Notes: generated by a model from the letters alone, not told the origin. Positions 1-7,559 are shown, counted from the stretch's first letter. The stretch is 17,694 bases of DNA from JALSHZ01 sp964439815 (GCA_964439815.1 CAYTPO010000264.1:1-17694); one strand, 5' to 3'. Program-made: numbers and translations.

Positions 1-845
1 ACTTCAGAATTACACCTCAAGGACAAATATTCTTTTATCCACAAACTGGCATGAGCGGCATGTCCGGGATGAGCGGCATGTCCGGGATGAGCGGCATGCA
101 GGGTATGGATGGCATGAGCGGCATGTCCGGAATGGGCGGCATGTCAGGCATGAGCGGCCAGCGCGGTATGTCCGGGATGAGTGGCATGCAGGGAATGGAT
201 GGCATGAGCGGTATGTCCGGAATGGGTGGCATGTCAGGCATGAGTGGCCAGCGCGGTATGTCCGGAATGAGTGGCATGCAGGGAATGGATGGCATGAGTG
301 GTATGTCCGGAATGAGCGGCATGTCTGGAATGAATGGCATGAGCGGTATGTCCGGAATGGGTGGCATGTCAGGCATGAATGGCATGAGCGGTATGTCCGG
401 AATGGGTGGCATGTCAGGCATGAGTGGCCAGCGCGGCATGTCCGGAATGAGCGGCATGCAGGGAATGGATGGCATGAGCGGTATGTCCGGAATGAGCGGC
501 ATGCAGGGTATGGATGGAATGTCCGGAATGAGTGGTATGTCTGGAATGAGTGGTATGTCCGGTACTTCGGGTTATTTCAGGATTACTCCGCAAGGCCAGA
601 TCTTTTTCTATCCCCAACGTGGAATGAGTGGGATGTCAGGTATGAACGGAATGTCGGGCATGGGCGGAATGTCGGGCATGAACGGAATGTCAGGCATGAA
701 CGGAATGTCAGGCATGAACGGAATGTCAGGCATGAACGGAATGTCAGGCATGAACGGAATGTCAGGCATGAACGGAATGTCAGGCATGGGCGGAATGTCT
801 GGAATGAGCAGCAATCGTGCTGCTACCTGGACACCACCAAAGTAA
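1..845 (+). CDS. Gly-Met-X triplet repeat protein, 5' end outside window
   Basis: The frame is already open at base 3, before the first ATG at 51, and encodes FRITPQGQIFFYPQ directly ahead of the repeats, so the true start and any signal peptide lie left of the window. From 48 to about 572 the protein is an uninterrupted series of Gly-Met-X triplets (X is Ser, Asn, Gly, Gln or Asp), broken only by Gly-Gln-Arg, which keeps the register. A second copy of YFRITPQGQIFFYPQ (573-617) is followed by more triplets and a short tail ending TWTPPK. At DNA level there is a 90-bp repeat (for example 156 and 246) and an 18-bp repeat (648-791). The repeats closely resemble those of the secreted protein at 7580-8143, so export is likely. 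No enzymatic domain is visible. Possible roles are oxidant scavenging, soft-metal binding (Cu/Ag) or a structural coat. The reading frame is certain in this region; function is unknown. Confidence 0.85.
   Translation, partial: FRITPQGQIFFYPQTGMSGMSGMSGMSGMSGMQGMDGMSGMSGMGGMSGMSGQRGMSGMSGMQGMDGMSGMSGMGGMSGMSGQRGMSGMSGMQGMDGMSGMSGMSGMSGMNGMSGMSGMGGMSGMNGMSGMSGMGGMSGMSGQRGMSGMSGMQGMDGMSGMSGMSGMQGMDGMSGMSGMSGMSGMSGTSGYFRITPQGQIFFYPQRGMSGMSGMNGMSGMGGMSGMNGMSGMNGMSGMNGMSGMNGMSGMNGMSGMNGMSGMGGMSGMSSNRAATWTPPK
156..515 (+). repeat. 90-bp coding repeat in the Gly-Met-X gene
   Basis: The segment beginning GGCCAGCGCGGTATG recurs at 156 and 246 and, with one base changed, at 426 (two periods later). Each unit encodes ten Gly-X-Y triplets including Gly-Gln-Arg and Met-Asp variants. 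The copy between 336 and 426 lacks the Gln-Arg triplet, so the array is degenerate. Outer limits are approximate. Confidence 0.75.
648..791 (+). repeat. 18-bp coding minisatellite (8 units)
   Basis: Eight consecutive 18-bp units encode GMSGMN-type hexapeptides. The units at 684-773 are five perfect copies of GGAATGTCAGGCATGAAC. The units at 648, 666 and 774 differ at one to three bases. Because the unit is a multiple of 3, copy-number change alters protein length but not frame. Perfect identity suggests recent expansion. Confidence 0.9.
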
Positions 846-862
846 GTAAGAGCTGAAGTCTT

Positions 863-906
863 GTTCCCACGCGTATTGATGACGCGCATCGCGTGGGAAC
901 TCTTTT
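863..906 (+). terminator. Rho-independent terminator after the repeat gene
   Basis: A perfect 11-bp stem, GTTCCCACGCG (863-873) with CGCGTGGGAAC (890-900), has a 16-nt loop and is followed by TCTTTT. It begins 17 bases after the stop codon at 843-845. The gene at 1132 converges on it from the other side, and the stem could also slow that transcript, although no good T run exists on the minus strand. The remaining bases 907-1131 are A/T-richer and I see no gene or clear site in them. Confidence 0.8.
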
Positions 907-1131
907 AGCTGCTACGTTGTCATCTTATTTTCAAATCCTTGCGTCAAAATATGCTTTTTTCTGTAATCATCCCGTCTTGTAGTATCTCTATTGTTGTTCG
1001 GACTGTTGGATCCCAACATCGCGGGTTGGACAAGTTTGCGTTCTCGGCAGAGATTGCAGTGCTGGCCAAGCCGCTTTTGTGGTAGCAGCTGAAGTTGTTT
1101 CAGTAATCGGGTTTACCTGCAATAACGCTGC

Positions 1132-1590
1132 TTACATTGCCAACCGGCTGATCAATGTCTGTTCGTGAAAATAATAATCCTGAAGGTCGATGGTGCTTTC
1201 CGGTGCCAGTATTTCCTGCTGAAAGATGGCCAGAGGCAGTAAAATCCTGTTGTTCCATTTCCGTGTAGTAAAATCGGTAAGCCATGCTTGCCGTTTTTCG
1301 TCGGGTTTTACTGCCAGCAGGGATTCGACATTGAAAACCAGGACATCGCCTTTGTCGGCTTCCTCATAAAGCGTTTCCGTCAGTTCTTCCAGCGTGACCT
1401 GATGAGCCAGTGTCTTCCGCTCTTGCATCACCTCACGGCGAAAATCAAAGAATGCTGCACCAGTGCGATCAGCAATGGTGCGGCAGATATCTGGCCGGTA
1501 TTCCGGCATCAAGAGCAGCATGCCTTTTCCCGGGGCGGATTTTCCGAAGGTGCTGGTGACGGCGGTTTGCCATTGTGGATCTGAGCTCAT
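1132..1590 (-). CDS. Hypothetical protein, last gene of the molybdoenzyme set
   Basis: This 152-residue protein has no family I can name with confidence. The start at 1590 is chosen because GGAG lies about 8 bases upstream and because an upstream in-frame ATG would overlap the preceding gene by about 50 bases. It begins 4 bases after the stop of the ferredoxin gene, so translation is probably coupled. There is no signal peptide or membrane segment, and it should be cytoplasmic. The pattern of hydrophobic strands (GMLLLMP, AAFFDF, GDVLVFNVESLL, NRILLPLAIF) resembles an alpha/beta P-loop NTPase core in which VLVFNVESLL sits where a Walker B strand would be, but no Walker A (GxxxxGK[ST]) motif follows the first strand. 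It may be a degenerate NTPase fold or an unrelated accessory factor for maturation of the redox enzyme. The role is inferred only from position. Confidence 0.75.
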   Translation of the reverse strand: MSSDPQWQTAVTSTFGKSAPGKGMLLLMPEYRPDICRTIADRTGAAFFDFRREVMQERKTLAHQVTLEELTETLYEEADKGDVLVFNVESLLAVKPDEKRQAWLTDFTTRKWNNRILLPLAIFQQEILAPESTIDLQDYYFHEQTLISRLAM

Positions 1591-1594
1591 GCAT

Positions 1595-2668
1595 TCACTC
1601 CAGTATCTGAAACAGGTTCTTGTGGTGGTTGGTTCTTGAGCAGACATGGCAGATATGGTGCCCCTGCTTGTCAGTTAGCGGTCTTTGTATCGAGACACCA
1701 CATATCGAGCAGCGATTTTGGCTCAGGGGTATCTCCCTGGATTCATTTTGCCGCCATCGCTCAATCGTGAGAGCGTTCTCCGAGCAGATATCGGTGCATA
1801 TATCGCAGCCGGTGCATAGTCTGGCATCGATGGCATAATGGATTTCTTTGCGGTCGCTTTCTTCCAGCGCAATGGCTTGGTGAGGGCAGGTTTGTACGCA
1901 GGCGTGGCAGCCGGTGCAGCTGTTTTTATCCAATACTGGCACGAATGGATAAATATCCCTGTCGTGATCGATGGTCGGAACAATAGCGCCTGGTGGTGTG
2001 AAATTGTCGCTTTCCTCATCAATCCCTGCGTATTCGATGCCTTTTTGTATCAACTCTGCGGTGGCACGACGAAAGAAGCTTCTGCGGTCGAGTTGGGAGT
2101 CGGGAACCGAGGGGACGGATTTGAAATAGACGCGTTTCCAGACTGAGGCGTTGGAAGGCTTCAGTAGCAAGGGGGGCAGGTTGCGGGAAGTCAACATCCG
2201 GTTGATGGCCTGGAGATGTTGCTTGATGCTTGCAGTGCCGCCTCGGGAACAGGTTTTGCAATTGCCAGACAGGGTAAACAGGAAGTGGCAGCCCTGGCCA
2301 TAGAGATCCAGCAGATGATTGAGTCCCAGCGCATGAAGGCAGGGGATGATGCTGTCGTTTGGTATTGCTGCGCCGGATTTTTCGCAGGCCACCATGGCCA
2401 GAGTACGTTGATTCCAGGAGTGCAGCCGCGGCTGGTAGTCATGCAGGATGGCACCCTCCGGGCAGGCAGCGGCACAGAGGCCGCAGCCATCACAGAGGTC
2501 GGGTTGTATGCCCACCTGCTCGTCGTCGATTACCCAGGCATCTTCTGGACAGCTTTCTACGCACTTCCGGCAGCTGCCATTTTCAATCATGCTGTGAACG
2601 CAGCGTTCACCGTCGATCAAAGGCAAACGCAGGGCTTCACGTGCATTTTCGATCAGATCATCGAGCAT
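1595..2668 (-). CDS. Composite 4Fe-4S ferredoxin / NapF-like accessory protein
   Basis: This 357-residue cytoplasmic iron-sulphur protein has three parts. The N-terminal ferredoxin part has CRKCVESCP and CDGCGLCAAACP. The middle part is Cys-rich (ACEKSGAA, IIPCLHALGL, GNCKTCSRG) and faintly recalls cysteine-rich electron-transfer domains such as MvhD. The C-terminal part carries LDRRSFFRR, then CTGCHACVQTCP and CTGCDICTDIC, and ends with a zinc-knuckle-like pair CSICG/CHVC. The Arg-Arg segment ahead of ferredoxin motifs is reminiscent of NapF, which helps mature periplasmic nitrate reductase; here it is internal and so not an export signal. The gene starts 9 bases after the TorD-like gene with a weak GGTGG site, which suggests translational coupling. 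A role in cofactor or Fe-S loading, or in electron delivery to the DmsA-like enzyme before export, is inferred from the neighbours. Four 4Fe-4S clusters are expected from the Cys spacing. Confidence 0.85.
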   Translation of the reverse strand: MLDDLIENAREALRLPLIDGERCVHSMIENGSCRKCVESCPEDAWVIDDEQVGIQPDLCDGCGLCAAACPEGAILHDYQPRLHSWNQRTLAMVACEKSGAAIPNDSIIPCLHALGLNHLLDLYGQGCHFLFTLSGNCKTCSRGGTASIKQHLQAINRMLTSRNLPPLLLKPSNASVWKRVYFKSVPSVPDSQLDRRSFFRRATAELIQKGIEYAGIDEESDNFTPPGAIVPTIDHDRDIYPFVPVLDKNSCTGCHACVQTCPHQAIALEESDRKEIHYAIDARLCTGCDICTDICSENALTIERWRQNESREIPLSQNRCSICGVSIQRPLTDKQGHHICHVCSRTNHHKNLFQILE

Positions 2669-2677
2669 GAACCACCG

Positions 2678-3448
2678 TCACCACGAAGCTTCGGTGCCGG
2701 GGACAAATTTAACCGGTACAGCCTGGATATTCTCGGGTTTCATTCGTTCGCTGATCTCTTCCGCAGTAGGACGTGGCTGCTCCAGGATGGCGGCCAGCAG
2801 ATCACGGAAAGTCTCGCAATAGAGCGCCGTCAGCAGGCCGAGGCCCGCGTAGAATGGTGTGCTGCACCGTTTGGCAACACGCTCGCCAAACTGACTGGCC
2901 CAGCGTAGTAAATGTTCATCGAGAAAGCATGCAATCAATGACAGATGCTCGGGTGCATCGGGTAACGTCAACACATAGGCTATGAATTGCAGCTCGGTGA
3001 CCAGATGATCGTCGGCACGAATACGCCAGTTGTCCACACCCAGTTCAAACTGACCGTAGATTTCACGCACCTGAAACATCGGTTCCTGCCAGGCCAGATG
3101 GTCGTCGTCGATCCACACCGATTCCTGGGGTGAAGCATTGCAGTAATGGTTCAGATAAATGGCGGCATAATCGGCGGCCAGCTCATGCTGCAGCGAGTCG
3201 GGAAATTCACGTGGCCAGTTCTGGATTTCCTCGAACAGCATGGTCCTGACGGATTCTGCCTTGCGATCATCCAGGTGCAATCCGAGTGAAAGCGGAAATT
3301 GCAGTCCCTTGATTTCCGCTGCCAGTTCAGGTGTCAGCTCCTTGTCATGCAGGGTGGCCAGCAGCGTCAGGTCATGGGCCACTGCGATGCAGAGTTCTGT
3401 CAGCAGCGGGTTGGTAGCTGTTTCAGGTAGGGCGATGCTTGCGGTCAT
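2678..3448 (-). CDS. TorD/DmsD-family molybdoenzyme chaperone
   Basis: This 256-residue, mostly helical cytoplasmic protein has the features of the TorD/DmsD/NarJ chaperones: an acidic N-terminal half, EPMFQVREIYGQFEL in the middle, and DDHLVTELQFIAYVL matching the family's (D)H..ELEF region. Such chaperones bind the twin-arginine leader of the catalytic subunit and hold it until the molybdenum cofactor is inserted. The ATG at 3448 overlaps the stop of the Fe-S subunit gene as ATGA, and GGGAGG stands 6 bases upstream, which fixes the start; the frame remains open upstream but only as a shadow of the Fe-S gene. The partner is very probably the Tat-exported enzyme encoded at 4144-6714. Sequence is divergent, so the subfamily is uncertain while the role is well supported by context. 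Confidence 0.85.
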   Translation of the reverse strand: MTASIALPETATNPLLTELCIAVAHDLTLLATLHDKELTPELAAEIKGLQFPLSLGLHLDDRKAESVRTMLFEEIQNWPREFPDSLQHELAADYAAIYLNHYCNASPQESVWIDDDHLAWQEPMFQVREIYGQFELGVDNWRIRADDHLVTELQFIAYVLTLPDAPEHLSLIACFLDEHLLRWASQFGERVAKRCSTPFYAGLGLLTALYCETFRDLLAAILEQPRPTAEEISERMKPENIQAVPVKFVPGTEASW

Positions 3449-4131
3449 GACTTGCCTCCCTTGGGCTGTTCGACAATCCCCTTGCGGCTGGGGACGAAAA
3501 CGATCGAGGGTTTGGTTAATTCTGGATTGGCAAAATTCTTTACCTGGTTGACGACCTTGTCCGCCGGACCCACCGCCTTGGTCTTGTATTTGCCAGCGCG
3601 TAATTCGTCGATGGGGCCAATGTCCAGTACCCGCATCATGCAGGCCATGACGCAATAGGGTTTGCGACCGGCATCGATTTCATCGACACACATATTGCAC
3701 TTCTTGACCACATTGGCTTCCGGATCAAATTGCGGTGCGCCGTAGGGGCAGGCAGCCTCGCAGCGACGGCAACCGATACAGAGTGTCGAGTCGATGTCGA
3801 CAATGCCATCCTTTTTTCGCTTGAAGATGGCACCGGTCGGGCAAGTTGGCAGGCAGGCAGGTTCGGCGCAGTGGTTGCAGGACATATTGACCTTGTAGGC
3901 GTAGACATCGGGAAATGTCCCACCTTCCACATAGGCCACGCGGCGAAAGCGTGGGCCGGGTGGTAGCCCGTTCTTGTCCTTGCAGGCCATCTCGCAGGCG
4001 CGACAGCCAATGCAATCGACATTGTTGTGTACAAATCCCAGCTGCATCTCGGGCACGACCGGGGTATAGACCTCCTTTTTCCGCCGTTTGACGGCCGCCT
4101 TTATTTTCGCTTTATCGAGCTGTTGAGCCAT
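3445..4131 (-). CDS. DmsB/NrfC-like four-cluster iron-sulphur subunit
   Basis: This 228-residue subunit carries 16 Cys in the four groups typical of DmsB/PsrB/NrfC proteins: C40-C43-C46-C50, C85-C88-C93-C97, C118-C121-C124-C128 and C145-C148-C160-C164. It should hold four 4Fe-4S clusters that pass electrons to or from the molybdenum subunit. It has no signal peptide of its own and is presumably carried across the membrane with its Tat-tagged partner, as known for DmsB. The basic N-terminus (residues 7-19) is unusual but not diagnostic. GGAGG lies 8 bases before the ATG, and only 12 bases separate it from the catalytic gene. No gene for a DmsC/PsrC/NrfD membrane anchor follows; the next gene is the chaperone. 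That implies a soluble periplasmic complex or an anchor encoded elsewhere. Confidence 0.9.
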   Translation of the reverse strand: MAQQLDKAKIKAAVKRRKKEVYTPVVPEMQLGFVHNNVDCIGCRACEMACKDKNGLPPGPRFRRVAYVEGGTFPDVYAYKVNMSCNHCAEPACLPTCPTGAIFKRKKDGIVDIDSTLCIGCRRCEAACPYGAPQFDPEANVVKKCNMCVDEIDAGRKPYCVMACMMRVLDIGPIDELRAGKYKTKAVGPADKVVNQVKNFANPELTKPSIVFVPSRKGIVEQPKGGKS

Positions 4132-4143
4132 TCTTCAATCCTC

Positions 4144-6714
4144 CTACAGATCACGACGGAATACATGAGAGCGGGAGGTGGACAAACTGTCCCACCCCGG
4201 CTTGTGTTCGAGATTGGTTTTTCTGATATCGACCAGCACCGTGTTGTAGGCAAATGCGCCGGCCGGGCTGGGGTTGTCGTCGGTGAGCATGTCCGGGTTG
4301 CCGGAACGGTCGATGCCGTTTTCATCCAGATCCAGCCAGGCACCTTCGTAGATGACAGCGACGCCTGGCAGCACACGTTCGGTCACATAGACCGGAACGA
4401 CCACCGTACCGCGGTCATTGAATACCTCCACCACATCGCCGGTCTTGAGGCCAAGCCGTTTGGCATCGGAGGCGTTGATGGTGACCTCCTGTTCGTAGGT
4501 CTCACGCAGCCACGGTACATTGTTGAAAATGGAATGGGTGCGGTGCCGCGGATGCGGTGAGATCAGATGGAACGGATGCTTTTTGGTCTTTGGACTGTTC
4601 AGCGATTCCCACGGTTCGATCCACTTGGGAATCGAGGGAATATGGTAACCATATTTGGTTCTTTTCCAATCGCTGATCTGCGCCAGCTCCGAGCAGAGAA
4701 TTTCGATTTTGCCGGAAGGGGTGCTGAACGGCTTGCCCTTTTCGATCTGATCCCTGAAGGCGACATGAGGTTCCTTCAACAGGAATTTATAGATGCCATG
4801 CTGCTTGAATTCTTCCCAAGGCATTTCGACATGCAGATGGTGCATGACCTTGTTATCCCACCATTCCCGCAGATAGGCTTCATCGACGGCATCGTTGTCG
4901 TGGAAATAGTTGCGATTGGCCTTGGGATTGTACATACGCCCAAAACGCTCGCCACCAAGCCGATAGGCCAGTTCGGTAAATACCTGAAAATCGGTTTTTG
5001 ATTCTCCCATCGGTTCGATGACCTTGGGGCGGTGAATATAGTAGTGCCCCTTGTACCAGGGCAGGGCGACATCGTGGCGCTCGAAATGGGTGGCAATGGG
5101 AAATAGCACATCGGCAAACGTGCCGGAGGGCGTAATGGTGGAATCCATGCAGACGACCAGATCCAGCTTCTTGATCGCAGCCACCTCCTTGCGAATATTC
5201 GTCAGCTGGTTGAACCAGTCCGAACCCTGCCAGAAAATGCCACGTATATTGGGGATCACCCCATCGAGATGGTCATTGCGCGGCCACAGGCCCGCCTCCT
5301 CGCGTGTGACGTTGGGATAATTCAGCACGATATGTGCCCAGCGGTCGGATTTGATCGAGGCCCACCATTTATTGGCATATTCATCATAGGGGTAGGCGAC
5401 GGACTCCATGTGGAATCCCTTGCCGACACCCTCGGCGCAACCACCCAGCACGCCGATATTTCCGGTCATGGCCTGCAAGGCTGCTGCCATGCGATTGTAC
5501 TGTTCGCCGTAGGCGTTGCGGCCGGGTGCCCAGCAGGCCTTGAGGGCTGCCGGTTTGGTGCCGGCATACATTTTTGCCAGCTTGATGATGTCGTCGGCCT
5601 TGACGCCGCAGATCTCGGCGGCCCATTGCGGTGTCTTGGGAGTGCCGTCGGTCTTGCCAAGAATATAGTCCTTGAAATTCTCCTTGCCGTTGGGCGTATT
5701 TTTAGCCCAGTCCGGCATGGTGCCCGCGTCCATGCCCATGGTGAATTTGTCGATGAATTCCTGGTCATGCAGGTTGTTGGTAAAAATATAGTGCGCCATC
5801 CCGGCCATCATGGCGGCATCGGTATTGGGACGGATGGGAATCCACCAGGCATCGTAGGCGGCAGCCGAGTCGGTATATTGCGGATCGACCAGGACGAATT
5901 TGCAGCCGCGCTGCTTGGCCATGCGCATATAGTAGAAGGTGTTGCCACCGTGGAAGGTGTAGGCCGGATTCCAGCCCCACATGATGATCAGTTTGGAATG
6001 GGCGTAGGCATCATCTTCGTTGCCGTCCTGGATAGTGCCAAAGGTCCAGCGTGAGCTGGTGGTGGTGGCCTGATAGGAGGGTACTGACCACGAATTGGTG
6101 CGACAACCGAACATGCCCATGAAGCGACCCAGCAATCCCTCGATCTGGTCGGACTTGTGCAGCACGCCATAGGAGGCGCCGGCATAACTCTGATCGAGTA
6201 AAGCCTGGGGGCCGTATTGATCCTTGATACGCTGCATCTTGTCAGCGACGAATCCCAGTGCTTCATCCCACGAGGCGCGACGGAATTTCCCCTCGCCCCG
6301 TTCGCCAACGCGCATCATCGGATACAGCAGGCGCTCCGGCGAGTAGAGCCGCAGGCGGTAGGAACGACCGCGCAGACAGGCGCGAACCTGAGGTTCTTCT
6401 TCGGTGTCCTTGCCGAAAAAGCCATTTTTCTGATAACGGCCGTCATCGGATGAGAGCCGCACAATGACATCACCTTTCTTGTGCGCAATGAGGGCATGGC
6501 GCGAGCCGCAGTTGTGGGCGCAACTGGTCACAACGGTTTCCAGCTGGTCATCGGTGGGATAGGGCTCGTAGGCAAAGGCCTTCGCTTTTCTGGTTCTTGT
6601 CAGGGCGCCGGCGCCAAGTGCGGCGGCAGAAATGGTGGCGGAACTCTTGATAAAGGTCCGCCGATTCATGTTGAGGGATTGATTGATGAGGTGATCAATT
6701 TTTCCGCTGTTCAT
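4144..6714 (-). CDS. Tat-exported DmsA-like molybdopterin oxidoreductase
   Basis: This 856-residue catalytic subunit belongs to the DMSO-reductase family, DmsA/YnfE branch. The leader has a twin-arginine motif, NRRTFIK (R18-R19), a hydrophobic stretch, and a likely cleavage site after AFA near residue 48. The FS0 4Fe-4S motif is C65-x3-C69-x3-H73-x39-C113, so the third ligand position is His where E. coli DmsA has Cys. ACLRGRSYRLRLYSPERLLYPM and IPIRPNTDAAM match conserved family blocks. By alignment to DmsA the molybdenum ligand falls on a Ser in SVPSYQA. GGAG 8 bases before the ATG at 6714 supports that start; the in-frame ATG at 6669 has a poor site. It should act in the periplasm with the Fe-S subunit and accept electrons from the pentahaem cytochrome. 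Substrate is unknown: S- or N-oxides, selenate or other oxyanions are all possible in this branch. Confidence 0.92.
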   Translation of the reverse strand: MNSGKIDHLINQSLNMNRRTFIKSSATISAAALGAGALTRTRKAKAFAYEPYPTDDQLETVVTSCAHNCGSRHALIAHKKGDVIVRLSSDDGRYQKNGFFGKDTEEEPQVRACLRGRSYRLRLYSPERLLYPMMRVGERGEGKFRRASWDEALGFVADKMQRIKDQYGPQALLDQSYAGASYGVLHKSDQIEGLLGRFMGMFGCRTNSWSVPSYQATTTSSRWTFGTIQDGNEDDAYAHSKLIIMWGWNPAYTFHGGNTFYYMRMAKQRGCKFVLVDPQYTDSAAAYDAWWIPIRPNTDAAMMAGMAHYIFTNNLHDQEFIDKFTMGMDAGTMPDWAKNTPNGKENFKDYILGKTDGTPKTPQWAAEICGVKADDIIKLAKMYAGTKPAALKACWAPGRNAYGEQYNRMAAALQAMTGNIGVLGGCAEGVGKGFHMESVAYPYDEYANKWWASIKSDRWAHIVLNYPNVTREEAGLWPRNDHLDGVIPNIRGIFWQGSDWFNQLTNIRKEVAAIKKLDLVVCMDSTITPSGTFADVLFPIATHFERHDVALPWYKGHYYIHRPKVIEPMGESKTDFQVFTELAYRLGGERFGRMYNPKANRNYFHDNDAVDEAYLREWWDNKVMHHLHVEMPWEEFKQHGIYKFLLKEPHVAFRDQIEKGKPFSTPSGKIEILCSELAQISDWKRTKYGYHIPSIPKWIEPWESLNSPKTKKHPFHLISPHPRHRTHSIFNNVPWLRETYEQEVTINASDAKRLGLKTGDVVEVFNDRGTVVVPVYVTERVLPGVAVIYEGAWLDLDENGIDRSGNPDMLTDDNPSPAGAFAYNTVLVDIRKTNLEHKPGWDSLSTSRSHVFRRDL

Positions 6715-6732
6715 TGTTCAGACTCCAATGGC

Positions 6733-7506
6733 TTATTGTTGAGCCTGTTGAGCAGGCTTTTTGGGATATTTCTTTGCTGCGCCAGCGGGTGGATTGCCCC
6801 AGCCTGGCCATGCTCTTAGAGAATAGGGAAAGGTGATCCGGTACCAGGCACGTCCACCGTGGCAGCCGTAACAGGCATCGGCGCTTTCTTTTCCGGCCGC
6901 TTCTATGGCGTCAGCCTTGAGAAAGTCGATGTCCTTGTGGCGTTCCAGTTTGATGGCGGCATGACAGGTCAGGCAGCTGTCACCAAAGACGGTGCTGTTG
7001 TCCAGCCAAGGCCCGGGAATACCCATTTTCTGTGCATTGAACTGACCGTGGCAGAGTGCGCAGACATAAGGATCGATCATCTTGCGCATGGTGAGTCCCG
7101 GCTGGGTGGTTGCCGAGGTATTGGATGTTTCATCACGAGGGTCATTGCCCTGGTGGCAGGTGGTGCATTTCAGATCCATCACCTTGTTGGCGTATCGGCC
7201 GGTGAGGTGGCGCGCGTGAAAACTTTGTTGCCCTCCCTCATAGGTGTCGAGAGTCTGGTACCAGGCCAGCGTATCGGTAGCCTTTACACCGGCAGGCGAC
7301 TGCGCAAGCGGTTTGTGCTGCAGGATTTCCTGATGGCAGGCCAGGCATTGTTCGTTGGTTGCATTCTTGATGGCGGGCGCGAAGTGAATCTGGCTCCAGC
7401 GCGCCTGCTGGTAATTGGGTTGTGGTCCCGGCTGAGCCAGGCTGGCACCGGGTAGACAAACCGCCAGCAACGATCCCCAAAGGATCGGTTGGTACAGAAA
7501 TCGCAT
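6733..7506 (-). CDS. Periplasmic pentahaem c-type cytochrome
   Basis: This 257-residue protein has a Sec signal peptide (cleavage probably after ASLA, residue 24) and five CxxCH haem-attachment motifs: CLACH at 54, CTTCH at 114, CALCH at 149, CLTCH at 178 and CYGCH at 212. Additional His residues (for example H41, H64, H97, H100, H190) could serve as distal ligands. The C-terminal tail is Pro/Lys/Ala/Gln rich. The start at 7506 has GGAG 7 bases upstream. The gene lies 18 bases ahead of the molybdoenzyme gene and takes the place that a DmsC anchor would have, so it most likely carries electrons between a quinol dehydrogenase (NapC/CymA type, not in the window) and the enzyme. Pentahaem count recalls NrfB, but I do not see enough similarity to call it an orthologue. 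Confidence 0.9.
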   Translation of the reverse strand: MRFLYQPILWGSLLAVCLPGASLAQPGPQPNYQQARWSQIHFAPAIKNATNEQCLACHQEILQHKPLAQSPAGVKATDTLAWYQTLDTYEGGQQSFHARHLTGRYANKVMDLKCTTCHQGNDPRDETSNTSATTQPGLTMRKMIDPYVCALCHGQFNAQKMGIPGPWLDNSTVFGDSCLTCHAAIKLERHKDIDFLKADAIEAAGKESADACYGCHGGRAWYRITFPYSLRAWPGWGNPPAGAAKKYPKKPAQQAQQ

Positions 7507-7535
7507 GAAATACTCCAGCATTGGTTCAAAAGGTC

Positions 7536-7559
7536 GGCATGGCGACGAACCGCCATACC
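7536..7559 (-). terminator. Hairpin with T tract: possible attenuator between repeat gene and cytochrome gene
   Basis: On the minus strand GGTATGGCG (7559-7551) pairs with CGCCATGCC (7544-7536), nine pairs with one G-U, around a 6-nt loop. After four bases it is followed by TTTT (7531-7528). It lies 20 bases past the stop of the Gly-Met-X gene. The displaced T tract suggests a leaky terminator or 3'-end stabiliser, which would let the repeat protein be made in excess over the downstream redox genes. Confidence 0.45.

Noticed and set aside
35..889. Open frames on the minus strand rich in Pro-Ile-Pro-Asp or His-Thr-Gly-His, opposite the left Gly-Met-X gene
   Set aside because: They are reverse-complement shadows of the 18/90-bp coding repeats, with no ribosome-binding site; the plus-strand triplet protein explains the sequence.
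2216..2908. 230-codon plus-strand frame opposite the ferredoxin and chaperone genes
   Set aside because: It is antisense to two well-supported genes, lacks any recognisable domain and crosses the gene boundary between them.
5269..6054. 261-codon plus-strand frame opposite the molybdoenzyme gene
   Set aside because: It is a shadow of the strongly conserved DmsA-like coding sequence.
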